A DNA stretch of 64,000 bases from an uncultured bacterium (GTDB lineage: Bacteria; Patescibacteriota; Saccharimonadia; Saccharimonadales; Saccharimonadaceae): contig CALIJI010000008.1 in assembly GCA_938017895.1 (NCBI GenBank), positions 42,915-106,914 of the forward strand. Direction: 5' to 3'. Positions 51,939 through 59,955 of the stretch are shown one piece after another (position 1 is the first letter of the stretch; each line of letters opens with the position of its first letter). The notes under the pieces were generated by a model that was given only the letters and a program-made list of their open reading frames with translations, ran no database searches and had not been told where the DNA came from. The position numbers and the translations under genes are program-made.

Positions 51939-52325
51939 GGGGCTGATTTAGTTTTAGACAAAAGGATTTTAATAATTTATCTTGCAAGTCGGTTACTCGT
52001 AAAGTAATAAATAATTGCAAAATCTAATTTTGTAGCAAAGGCTAAGGCTCTTTTTGCGCCTAAGGTAGCTTTTGCGCCAATCGCCGCTTAGTTAATTGGC
52101 GATCATTAGTTTGTATATTTCAGTAGATATGTAAACTAGTGCTATATTTTAATACTGATAGCTCAATAGGATAGGTAGCAGCCTTTGAGTGAAAATTTAG
52201 CTACGACTTTTGATGTATTTTTGCTTATATTTTAAGCATCAAATTTTATTATAAAATAAGCTAAGCTTGTAGATAGGTAAATTATTACCTTTTGGACCCG
52301 AGGGCAGTTCTCGGCAGCTCCACCA
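51939..52325 (+). ncRNA. ssrA: tmRNA with a long proteolysis tag
   Basis: Rescues stalled ribosomes by trans-translation. The acceptor arms GGGGCTG (51939-51945) and CAGCTCC (52315-52321) close the tRNA-like domain, with A and encoded CCA. The T-arm GGACCCGAGGGCAGTTCTCGG-like part and the TTCGA-type loop are near the 3' end. The mRNA-like frame starts around GCA 52017 and ends at TAG 52089-52091. It encodes 24 residues beginning AKSNFVAKAK and ending FAPIAA. The stop lies in the hairpin ATCGCC/GGCGAT, as usual. The rest is pseudoknot-rich. 387 nt. Confidence 0.93.
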
Positions 52326-52340
52326 AATATTCAGTTTATG

Positions 52341-52364
52341 CAGGCATGAGGCCTTTATTTTTTT
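52341..52364 (+). terminator. Terminator after ssrA
   Basis: AGGC, loop ATGAG, GCCT, then TTATTTTTTTG. Confidence 0.65.
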
Positions 52365-52373
52365 GTTAATAAA

Positions 52374-52402
52374 AAATGAGCGACTGCGAGGAACGCTCAT
52401 TT
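52374..52402 (+). terminator. Second hairpin after ssrA
   Basis: AAATGAGCG and CGCTCATTT form a perfect 9-bp stem around an 11-nt loop, flanked by A and T rich DNA; may terminate in both directions. Confidence 0.65.
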
Positions 52403-52427
52403 AAATATTTTGTGGAGTTTTAGTTTT

Positions 52428-52454
52428 TAGCCATCTGCGGAAAAGGCTATTTTT
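52428..52454 (+). terminator. Third hairpin after ssrA
   Basis: TAGCC and GGCTA flank a 12-nt loop and are followed by TTTTT. Another hairpin, GCTTATG/CATAAGC, follows at 52476-52504. Why four hairpins stand in a row is unclear. Confidence 0.45.
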
Positions 52455-52642
52455 ATGAAATAATGTTTATTTTTGGCTTATGTATAAATTATTTATTCAT
52501 AAGCTAACACTATAATATATGGAAAAAAGCATAAAGTCAATAGGTTTTTTCTACTTTTTTGTATAATTTTTTTAACCATTAAAATAACAGATCAGTTAAG
52601 AATTATTAGACAAAAATACAACAAAAATAGGACGCTAATATA

Positions 52643-52671
52643 TTGACATTTTATTAAGCTTGTGCTATCAT
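52643..52671 (+). promoter_or_regulatory. Strong sigma-70 promoter in the non-coding region
   Basis: A perfect TTGACA (52643-52648), a 17-nt spacer and TATCAT (52666-52671). The predicted start is near 52678. No gene starts within the next 390 nt, so the product should be a non-coding RNA or a long leader. Confidence 0.75.
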
Positions 52672-52677
52672 CTAGGT

Positions 52678-53038
52678 AAGCTTTTAAGAACATAAAAAGC
52701 AAAAACAAAATTACAGTATAGTACATTTCGCAAAGCACATTTTTATATTTTGAATGAAATTGACCGTTTATTGTTTGTGGGCTTGAACGGCAATTCAAAA
52801 TAAGATTTCTGGAAACGTCATAGGTTTTCTAACTTTTTTGAGTTGTCAAAAAGCTCCGCAAAAAGCGTAGAGCGCCGATTAGTACTTGTTATTTTCAAAG
52901 GAAATTAACTTAAGGAAAATCGATGGTTATGCTTCTCTAAATGAGAAGCGGTCAACTAGCTCAAAAGAGCTAGCCGCAGAACCACGGATTTTAGTAATGT
53001 TTTAGTTCCGTTTGGTTTCTGGCTTGCTAGCTCTTTGG
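52678..53038 (+). ncRNA. Candidate long structured RNA or leader with alternative hairpins
   Basis: Downstream of the strong promoter. Hairpins in order: GCTC-CGC/GCG-GAGC (about 52850-52872), GCTTCTC/GAGAAGC (52931-52949), CTAGCTC/GAGCTAG (52956-52973) enclosed by GCGG/CCGC and GGTT/AACC, and a long imperfect stem pairing 52964-52988 with 53007-53036. The last uses the right arm of the third hairpin, so these two exclude each other. Two tiny ORFs (MVMLL, 52923-52940, behind AAGGA; and MRSGQLAQKS, 52941-52973) run through the switch region. No known family is recognised. Could also be a regulatory leader for the gene at 53070. Confidence 0.5.
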
Positions 53039-53069
53039 GCTGAATCTAAAGCATGGTATTATATTAGAT

Positions 53070-53456
53070 ATGATTTCAAAAATTATTTTAGCAGTTTCGG
53101 TTTTATCTGGAGTTGGTATTCTCTGGATATTGAACTTTACTACCCCATCGAGCACTGGGCCTATTGGAGTTTTGGTTTTATTTATTGTGACATTCTTATT
53201 CTTTGCTGGATTAATATCGGCATTTTTGTATGGAGTTAATCGATTATTTGAGATGGTTTTTTCTAGTTTCAGAAAGGACGATCTTTTTATTTCTAAAAAA
53301 AGGGAGTTTAGTTTTTTCTATAGGTATGCTTTAGCTTTAGCTATGGCTCCATTAGTTCTACTGGCGCAACAATCAATCCGTAGCATTGGTATTTTTGAAA
53401 TTATTTTAATTGTAGTTCTTGAAATAATAGCCTGTCTCTATATTTCAAAACGCTAA
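53070..53456 (+). CDS. Membrane protein with four helices
   Basis: 128 residues. Helices near residues 4-22, 29-52, 84-100 and 108-125, with a charged loop (FSSFRKDDLFISKKREF) between the second and third. The topology, not the sequence, resembles small VirB2/VirB3 or TrbC-type proteins; no clear match. TATTAT (53057-53062) ends 7 nt before the ATG. It precedes the VirD4-like operon. Confidence 0.7.
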   Translation: MISKIILAVSVLSGVGILWILNFTTPSSTGPIGVLVLFIVTFLFFAGLISAFLYGVNRLFEMVFSSFRKDDLFISKKREFSFFYRYALALAMAPLVLLAQQSIRSIGIFEIILIVVLEIIACLYISKR

Positions 53457-53481
53457 TGTTTGTGATATAATTTATCATACA

Positions 53482-53922
53482 ATGGAACCGTTGAAAAATA
53501 TCGAACTTCCAAATTCCGAGGGTGGGCTTTCAAATGTTAGTTTTGAAAGTTCTAATTTGAGTAATTTAAATAATTATGAAAATCAGAACCCTAACAAAAA
53601 TATAGATATATTGAAGTCTCGCGAGAATATGTTTTCGACTGTGGAACAATTATCTGTAGGCAATCGGGATAATGCTATACCTTCGGTGCAGCAAACATTG
53701 CCTCCAGTTAATGGATTGAACGATTCTTCTGCAACTCAACCGATATCAGTTCCAGCAATAGCGGCAGACACTGATTTAATGGAAGATGAGTGGGTAAAAG
53801 AGTTGAAACAGATGATAATGGAGACTAAAAATGATCCTTTTGCTCGTGAAGTTAGGTTTAAAGAGATGCAGATTGATTATTTGAAAAAGCGTTATAATAG
53901 AATTATAAATGGTGGTAAATAA
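53482..53922 (+). CDS. Hypothetical soluble protein upstream of the VirD4-like ATPase
   Basis: 146 residues. The first 100 are low-complexity, rich in Asn and Ser, probably disordered. The last 45 (MEDEWVKELKQMIMETKNDPF, then FKEMQIDYLKKRYNRI) are helical. TATAAT at 53466-53471 is 10 nt before the ATG. Its stop overlaps the ATPase start (TAATG), so it is likely a partner of that protein. Confidence 0.7.
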   Translation: MEPLKNIELPNSEGGLSNVSFESSNLSNLNNYENQNPNKNIDILKSRENMFSTVEQLSVGNRDNAIPSVQQTLPPVNGLNDSSATQPISVPAIAADTDLMEDEWVKELKQMIMETKNDPFAREVRFKEMQIDYLKKRYNRIINGGK

Positions 53923-56744
53923 TGGAATTTTTTATAATATTTTTCTTGATTTTTATAGTTGTCTGTGTCGCGAGTTTTTTAATTTTTCAGTGGTATAAAA
54001 AAATCGTTCAGGAGGCAAAAAACTATGAGCGTGGATTGAAGATGGTTCCTATGAAGATTCATCTTCCTCCTCCAAGCAATGATATTGAAGGCGGTAGTCG
54101 TGATGAGCGCGATGTTGTTGACGAGGTCTTATCTGAGGCTCAAACTATGTATAATATTATAGCTAGCACCGCGACTAAGGGATTTAAAACGAGACTTTAT
54201 GGCCAACGGCATATTTCATTCGAGATAGTTGCGAGCGATGGATTGATTTATTATTATGCTGTTGTTCCGTCGGTTATTACAGAGACTATAAAGCAGGCGA
54301 TTGCAGCAGCATACCCATCAGCTCGATTGGAAGAAGTTAAAATTGAAAATATCTTCTCAAGACAAGGTAAGATGTTGGGTGTTATAGGTGGTGAGTTTAC
54401 GCTTAAAAAAGATTTTATCTATCCAATTGCAACCTATCAAGACTCTAAGCGCGATGCAATGCGCTCGTTGCTGGATGCATTATCTAGTGTTTCTCGCGGA
54501 GACGGGGCATCTATTCAGATTATGATTAGGCCAGCGCCTGAAAAATGGGCAGATGATTCAAATTCTCGTGCAGAATCAATTAGAAACAAAGGAAGTAAAG
54601 GTAAAAAGGCTGGGGTTGCTGTAGATTTAATGGAGGCTTTATGGAAACCACCTACGTATGGCTCGGGTGATAGTGGATCATCTCAACACCAGCTAACGAG
54701 TCTTGAGCAAGAAGAGATTGAGGCTATTGAGAATAAAACTAAATATCCTGGATATGAGGTTTTAATTCGTGTTGTCGTTTCATCATCCACTTCAGCTAAA
54801 AGTCAAGTAATTTTGTCCGGCATTGTCTCGGCGTTTTCTCTTTTTGATTCGCCAAGATTTAACGGGTTTAAATTTAATATGACACAAAATGTCGATGATT
54901 TAGTTACAGCTTATATCTTTCGATTTTTTCCGCAAAATGCTAAAAGTGTAATTTTGAATAGTGTTGAACTTTCTACAATTTTCCACTTACCGAATCGAAA
55001 TGCTATTACGACCGAAAAGGTTCAGCGTCAGAGGATAAAGCAAGTTGACGGCCCAACTGAAGTGATGGATGAAGGTCTGTTGTTGGGCGTAAATGAATAT
55101 CGTGGAGTTGAAAAGCAGATTCGATTAAGTAAAAATGATCGTCGCCGACATACTTATATTATTGGTCAGACTGGTATGGGTAAATCTAAATTACTTGAAA
55201 ATTTAGCCTTTCAAGATATTATGAATGGTGATGGCTTTGCTTTTATTGATCCGCACGGTGATTCGGTTGAAGAGCTTCTAGGTATGATCCCAAAAGAGCG
55301 TCTTGATGATGTTATTTATTTTAATCCTGGCGATACCGATAATCCACTTGGTTTTAATATGTTTGAGGCTAAGGATGATTCCGAAATGGATTTTATTATT
55401 GGTGAAACAAATTCGATGCTGAAATCACTTTATGATCCGGGTAATACTGGAATAGTTGGACCGCGAATGGAAAATATCGTACGTAATGCTGCGCTGTTAC
55501 TAATGAGTGATCCTGAAGGAGGGACTTTTATGGACATTCCAAAGGTTCTAATTGATCCAGAGTTTACTAAACCAAAAATTAAGTATTTGCGAAATCAGCG
55601 CGCTATAGATTTTTGGACTAAAGAGTGGCCAGCATCACAGAAATCAAATGATGCGGGTGAGCTTGTTTCTTGGGTTGTATCAAAGTGGGCGCCTTTTGAA
55701 AATGAATTATTGAGCAATATCCTTGGACAGACAAAGAGCTCGTTTAATATACGTGAAATTATGGATAATCGAAAAATTCTACTCGTAAACCTTTCTAAAG
55801 GTAAGATGGGGGAAGGCGCTGCAAAATTGTTAGGAATGGTTTTTGTGATGAAGTTTCAGGCTGCGGCTATGAGTCGAGTTAATATTCCTGAAGACGAGCG
55901 TAAAGATTTTTGCCTATATGTTGATGAGTTTCAGAACTTTGCGACAGATTCTTTCGAGTCTATTTTGTCTGAAGCTCGAAAATTCCGATTGAACTTGATC
56001 TTAGCTAACCAGTTTATGACACAGCTTAACGATAAGATTAAGGGTGCAGTAATGGGTAACGTGCCAAACAAATTAGTTGGTCGAATTGGGATAGATGATG
56101 CTGAAATTCTTCAAAAAGCATTTACTCCTACCTACGTTGCTGAAGACTTAATAAAGACGCCAAACTATAATGCTATTGCTACAGTACTAGTTAATGGAGT
56201 CCCATCTTCACCTTTTAATATGAAACTCTTGCCTCCACTCGGTAAATCAAATCCGCAGCTTAGGGATGCAATTAAGAAGTACTCTGCCTCAAAATATGGT
56301 AGACCAAAAGAGATTGTGGCTGCAGAAATCCATGAGCGGTTGGCCGTTAAAAAACCTGCTAATACCGAGCCTTCAGGCTTTAAAGCTGAGCAGACGTCGC
56401 ACCAAACTCAAACGGGTCAGCTTTTTGCGGATATCAATGATAGCCAAGTTAATTCAATTAGAAATCAAACTAGTTCTTTTAGTCGCGATAATTCTCCTGA
56501 TATTATGTCGAATTCTCAGCAATTTGCACAGCGGCAGTCTACGGAAAAGTCATTTTTGGATGATTGGCTTCAAAGAAGAGAGCAGATTAGACAGGGGGTT
56601 GTGTCGCAGGATAAAACTCTTCAGTCTATTAATTCTGAGGTAAAAGAAGAGCCCATAAAAGAAGCTAAATCTCAAAACACTAAATCAGATAATTTTTCTG
56701 TGCACGGAGAGTCTAGCGATGAAGTTGTTTTTAAGATAAGGTAG
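53922..56744 (+). CDS. VirD4/TraD-like DNA-pumping ATPase (type IV secretion family)
   Basis: 940 residues. One N-terminal membrane helix (IIFFLIFIVVCVASFLIFQWY), then about 390 residues of a CPR-type domain with FKTRLYGQRHISFEIVASDG, then the motor: Walker A YIIGQTGMGKSKLLENLA near residue 415, IDPHGDSVEELL, Walker B FCLYVDEFQNFATDSFESIL near 665 and NLILANQFMTQL. The last 160 residues are Gln/Ser-rich and disordered. The family includes coupling proteins of conjugation and effector secretion. The only secretion genes nearby are the two small ones upstream. Function in host contact or DNA transfer is inference. Confidence 0.85.
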   Translation: MEFFIIFFLIFIVVCVASFLIFQWYKKIVQEAKNYERGLKMVPMKIHLPPPSNDIEGGSRDERDVVDEVLSEAQTMYNIIASTATKGFKTRLYGQRHISFEIVASDGLIYYYAVVPSVITETIKQAIAAAYPSARLEEVKIENIFSRQGKMLGVIGGEFTLKKDFIYPIATYQDSKRDAMRSLLDALSSVSRGDGASIQIMIRPAPEKWADDSNSRAESIRNKGSKGKKAGVAVDLMEALWKPPTYGSGDSGSSQHQLTSLEQEEIEAIENKTKYPGYEVLIRVVVSSSTSAKSQVILSGIVSAFSLFDSPRFNGFKFNMTQNVDDLVTAYIFRFFPQNAKSVILNSVELSTIFHLPNRNAITTEKVQRQRIKQVDGPTEVMDEGLLLGVNEYRGVEKQIRLSKNDRRRHTYIIGQTGMGKSKLLENLAFQDIMNGDGFAFIDPHGDSVEELLGMIPKERLDDVIYFNPGDTDNPLGFNMFEAKDDSEMDFIIGETNSMLKSLYDPGNTGIVGPRMENIVRNAALLLMSDPEGGTFMDIPKVLIDPEFTKPKIKYLRNQRAIDFWTKEWPASQKSNDAGELVSWVVSKWAPFENELLSNILGQTKSSFNIREIMDNRKILLVNLSKGKMGEGAAKLLGMVFVMKFQAAAMSRVNIPEDERKDFCLYVDEFQNFATDSFESILSEARKFRLNLILANQFMTQLNDKIKGAVMGNVPNKLVGRIGIDDAEILQKAFTPTYVAEDLIKTPNYNAIATVLVNGVPSSPFNMKLLPPLGKSNPQLRDAIKKYSASKYGRPKEIVAAEIHERLAVKKPANTEPSGFKAEQTSHQTQTGQLFADINDSQVNSIRNQTSSFSRDNSPDIMSNSQQFAQRQSTEKSFLDDWLQRREQIRQGVVSQDKTLQSINSEVKEEPIKEAKSQNTKSDNFSVHGESSDEVVFKIR

Positions 56745-56770
56745 CTTTAGCCTTACTTCCTATTACTTTT

Positions 56771-57085
56771 TTATTTTATTGTATTTTTAATTAGCTTTAC
56801 AATTCTTAAACCGATATAAAAAACTACAGTTAGGATTAGGATTGAATTTGATGAAACTCTAAACGAGTGTATTATTGATGTAAAAAATACTATATAATAG
56901 ATGATTATTGATGTAGAAATTGATATTGCGAAAGTTTTTGCTTCAAAAAATAGATTAAATAGCCGATCTATTTTCTCTGAAAATTCACTATTTAGTATTG
57001 CTCGAGTAGATTTTTCGAGGTTAGGGAGTTGATATTCTGTTTCTTGCAATAAGGTATCTATTTGTTTATCGGTTTCTTTTTTCAT
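56771..57085 (-). CDS. Small membrane protein
   Basis: 104 residues. The N-terminal half is charged and helical (KETDKQIDTLLQETEYQL), followed by two membrane helices (about residues 50-72 and 80-97). Its start overlaps the end of the next gene on the minus strand by one base, so translation is coupled. Unknown function. Confidence 0.65.
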   Translation of the reverse strand: MKKETDKQIDTLLQETEYQLPNLEKSTRAILNSEFSEKIDRLFNLFFEAKTFAISISTSIIIYYIVFFTSIIHSFRVSSNSILILTVVFYIGLRIVKLIKNTIK

Positions 57086-57822
57086 TATGATTTCCTTCTA
57101 ATTATTTGAATTTGCTTGAGTAATAAATTTGTTCTAAAGGTCGAAATTATAGAGGTAATTAGTAGTAAAGACAATGACCAGACAACTATTTCATCGGATA
57201 CATAATTATCGGCGAAGTTAATAATATCTAAAGCTCTAAACGGCGAACAAGCAATTTTTTGAGAAGTTAAATTACCGAAAAATAAAGAAATTTGGCAATC
57301 ATAACTATTTGGAGTTGTTTTATTTTGGCTTAATGCCGGAATACGATTTTTAATTTTAATTACTATTTTGCGAACTTCTTCGCTTTTAGGTGGAATCTGG
57401 ACAGGGCTAAAACTAGAAAAATCATCCCTAATATGCAGATCTTTTTGAGGTAGGATTTCCGCGTACTCAAGAATATCGCTGGATTGAAATTCGAAATATG
57501 CAGTCTGCGCGGTGTCTGATATGTTTTTAGCTCTTAGCTCAACTAATATTTTAGAATTTTCTTGCGCTGTATCTGGAGCATAGCCTATTTTTGAGCTAAG
57601 CTGGATTCCGTTAGTACTTTCAATCTTTACAATTGGCGAAGGCTTAGCTTGGGTATAAAACTGAAAAAGACTCGAGAAACATATCGAAAATAACGCAAAG
57701 ATAATTAAAAAAATATCGGCAATTCTCCAGCGAAGTTTCTTTCGGAGTTCCTCTTCATATTTAAGAAGCCTATCGCCTAGAGAAGGGCTGTATGTATAAC
57801 CTAAAATAATTTTTCTAAACAT
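57085..57822 (-). CDS. Two-helix membrane protein with a large external domain
   Basis: 245 residues from the ATG at 57822, chosen because AAGGTGGG lies just before it, while TAAAAT on the minus strand lies inside the longer frame from 57852. Helix 1 (ADIFLIIFALFSICFSSLFQF) and helix 2 (VVWSLSLLLITSIISTF) border an external domain of about 150 residues with a beta-rich look (YFEFQSSDILEYAEIL, QIPPKSEEVRKIVIKIKN). It has two Cys (YDCQISLFFG and KIACSPF). It forms an operon with the small gene downstream. Unknown function. Confidence 0.68.
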   Translation of the reverse strand: MFRKIILGYTYSPSLGDRLLKYEEELRKKLRWRIADIFLIIFALFSICFSSLFQFYTQAKPSPIVKIESTNGIQLSSKIGYAPDTAQENSKILVELRAKNISDTAQTAYFEFQSSDILEYAEILPQKDLHIRDDFSSFSPVQIPPKSEEVRKIVIKIKNRIPALSQNKTTPNSYDCQISLFFGNLTSQKIACSPFRALDIINFADNYVSDEIVVWSLSLLLITSIISTFRTNLLLKQIQIIRRKS

Positions 57823-57970
57823 TTCCCACCTTAACCACAACCATTTTATCATAATTTTAACTAAAAATTAAGGTTTATTTGCGATTTTTAAAGAAATACG
57901 CTATAATTTAGTAGTATAAAAGAGGTTAAAAGGATAAAATACAGATCAGTCTGAAAATGTGAGGGAGTTG

Positions 57971-59953
57971 ATGTCTAAGATAGAAGCTGAAAAAAAATAT
58001 GATGGCTCACAAATTCAAGTTTTAGAAGGCTTGGAGCCAGTTCGTAAGCGTCCTGGGATGTATATTGGGTCTACTGGCTACGAAGGCGTTCATCATTTAA
58101 TTAAAGAAATTGCTGATAACTCGATTGACGAAGCAATTGCTGGTTATGGAACGCAGGTTTTGGTGCGCATATTAAGTGATGGTGGAATTACGATTACTGA
58201 CAACGGTCGAGGTATTCCGGTTGATATTCATCCAAAAACTGGCAAGAGTACGCTTGAAACAGTGCTTACTGTGCTGCATGCTGGTGGAAAGTTTGGCGGC
58301 GGCGGCTATAAAGTTTCGAGCGGTTTACACGGTGTTGGTTCGAGTGTAGTGAACGCGCTTTCTACGAAAATGATTGCTGAAGTTGCTCGTGGTGGAAAGC
58401 TCTATCGAATTGAATTTGAACGTGGGGTTCCTACGACTCAGCTAGAAAATTTAGGTAAATCTCCGCGACCAGATGGTACAAGTATAACCTTTTATCCTGA
58501 CCCAACTATCTTTAAGGAAACGGTTGAGTTTGATTATAAGTGGGTGGTGAATTATCTGCGACACCAAGCATATCTTACAAAAGGTGTTTATGTTCAGGTT
58601 GATGACGATCGGACTAACGAGCGCCAGGCGTTTTATTTTGAAGGTGGTATTCAGAGTTATGTTAAACACTTAAATATTGGTAAAGAAGTATTGAGTGATA
58701 CACCATTTTATGTAGAAAAAACTGTTGAAGACTCGATGGTCGAGATTGCGATTCAATATAATGATACATATACAGAAAATGTTCAGGCATTCGCGAACAA
58801 CGTCTTAAACCCTGATGGTGGAACTCATGTTGTTGGTTTTCGTAGTTCTTTGACTCAGACAATAAATGATTACGCTCGAAAAAATAACTTACTCAAAGAG
58901 AAAGAAGATAATCTTTCTGGTGACGATATTCGTGAAGGTTTAACGGCGATTGTTCTTGTTAAATTACCGGATCCTCAGTTTGAAGGACAGACTAAAAATA
59001 AGCTTGGTAATCCGGAAGTTCGTCGCTATGTCCAGCAAGTGATGAACGAATATTTTGGTTATTATCTTGATGAGAATCCGGCTGTAGCTAAAAAGATTGT
59101 AAGCAAAGCATTATTGGCGGCTCGCGCACGAAAAGCGGCCCGTGCGGCACGCGAAAATGTTATCCGCAAAGGTGTATTGGATGGTCTAAACTTGCCTGGT
59201 AAGCTGGCTGACTGTTCTTCGAAAAAACCAGAAGAATGCGAATTATATATCGTTGAGGGAGATTCGGCTGGTGGTTCAGCTAAGAGTGGTCGCGATTCTA
59301 GAACTCAAGCTATTTTACCGTTAAGGGGTAAAGTCTTAAATACTGAGCGTGCCCGTTTAGATAAGATGCTAGCAAATAACGAAATCGTCTCACTTATCAA
59401 GGGCATGGGTGTTGGAATTGGTGATCAATTTGATATTTCTGGTTTGCGCTACCACCGAATTATTATCATGACCGATGCCGACGTTGATGGTAGCCATATT
59501 GCTACGCTTTTGATGACCTTTTTCTTCCGTTATATGCGAGAAGTTGTTGAAGGCGGGCATATTTATTTAGCGAAACCACCATTATTCTTATTGAAGGGCG
59601 GTGGAAATAAGCACTACTATGTTTATAGTGACGAGGAGCGTGATGCTAAGATTAAAGAACTAATTGAAGAGCGCCGTGCTCGAGGAACTAATATCAACCC
59701 TGAAGATGATGCTATTAAGCAGGCTGGTTTGACTGGTATTCAGCGATATAAAGGTCTTGGTGAAATGGATGCTACTCAACTTTGGGAAACTACTATGAAT
59801 CCAGAAAATCGTGTACTTGTTCAACTTAAACTCGAGGACGCCGAAAAAGCTGACGCTATCTTTACTAAGTTAATGGGTAGCGAAGTTGCGATGCGTAAAA
59901 GTTTTATTCAGACTAATGCAAAATATGTTAACCTTGAAGAATTGGATGTTTAA
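57971..59953 (+). CDS. gyrB: DNA gyrase subunit B
   Basis: 660 residues from the ATG at 57971, which GAGGGAG precedes; the GTG at 57959 is a weaker choice. GHKL ATPase domain (IADNSIDEAIAGYGTQ, ITDNGRGIPVDIHPKTGKS, GLHGVGSSVVNALS), TOPRIM with YIVEGDSAGGSAKSGRD and TDADVDGSHIATLL, and the C-terminal QRYKGLGEMDATQLWETTM. It has no large insert. Confidence 0.97.
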   Translation: MSKIEAEKKYDGSQIQVLEGLEPVRKRPGMYIGSTGYEGVHHLIKEIADNSIDEAIAGYGTQVLVRILSDGGITITDNGRGIPVDIHPKTGKSTLETVLTVLHAGGKFGGGGYKVSSGLHGVGSSVVNALSTKMIAEVARGGKLYRIEFERGVPTTQLENLGKSPRPDGTSITFYPDPTIFKETVEFDYKWVVNYLRHQAYLTKGVYVQVDDDRTNERQAFYFEGGIQSYVKHLNIGKEVLSDTPFYVEKTVEDSMVEIAIQYNDTYTENVQAFANNVLNPDGGTHVVGFRSSLTQTINDYARKNNLLKEKEDNLSGDDIREGLTAIVLVKLPDPQFEGQTKNKLGNPEVRRYVQQVMNEYFGYYLDENPAVAKKIVSKALLAARARKAARAARENVIRKGVLDGLNLPGKLADCSSKKPEECELYIVEGDSAGGSAKSGRDSRTQAILPLRGKVLNTERARLDKMLANNEIVSLIKGMGVGIGDQFDISGLRYHRIIIMTDADVDGSHIATLLMTFFFRYMREVVEGGHIYLAKPPLFLLKGGGNKHYYVYSDEERDAKIKELIEERRARGTNINPEDDAIKQAGLTGIQRYKGLGEMDATQLWETTMNPENRVLVQLKLEDAEKADAIFTKLMGSEVAMRKSFIQTNAKYVNLEELDV

Positions 59954-59955
59954 TT

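Noticed and set aside
52592..52798. Minus-strand ORF of 68 residues in the region after ssrA
   Set aside because: No ribosome binding site, AT-rich low-quality composition, and it opposes the strong plus-strand promoter. The region is better explained as a structured RNA.
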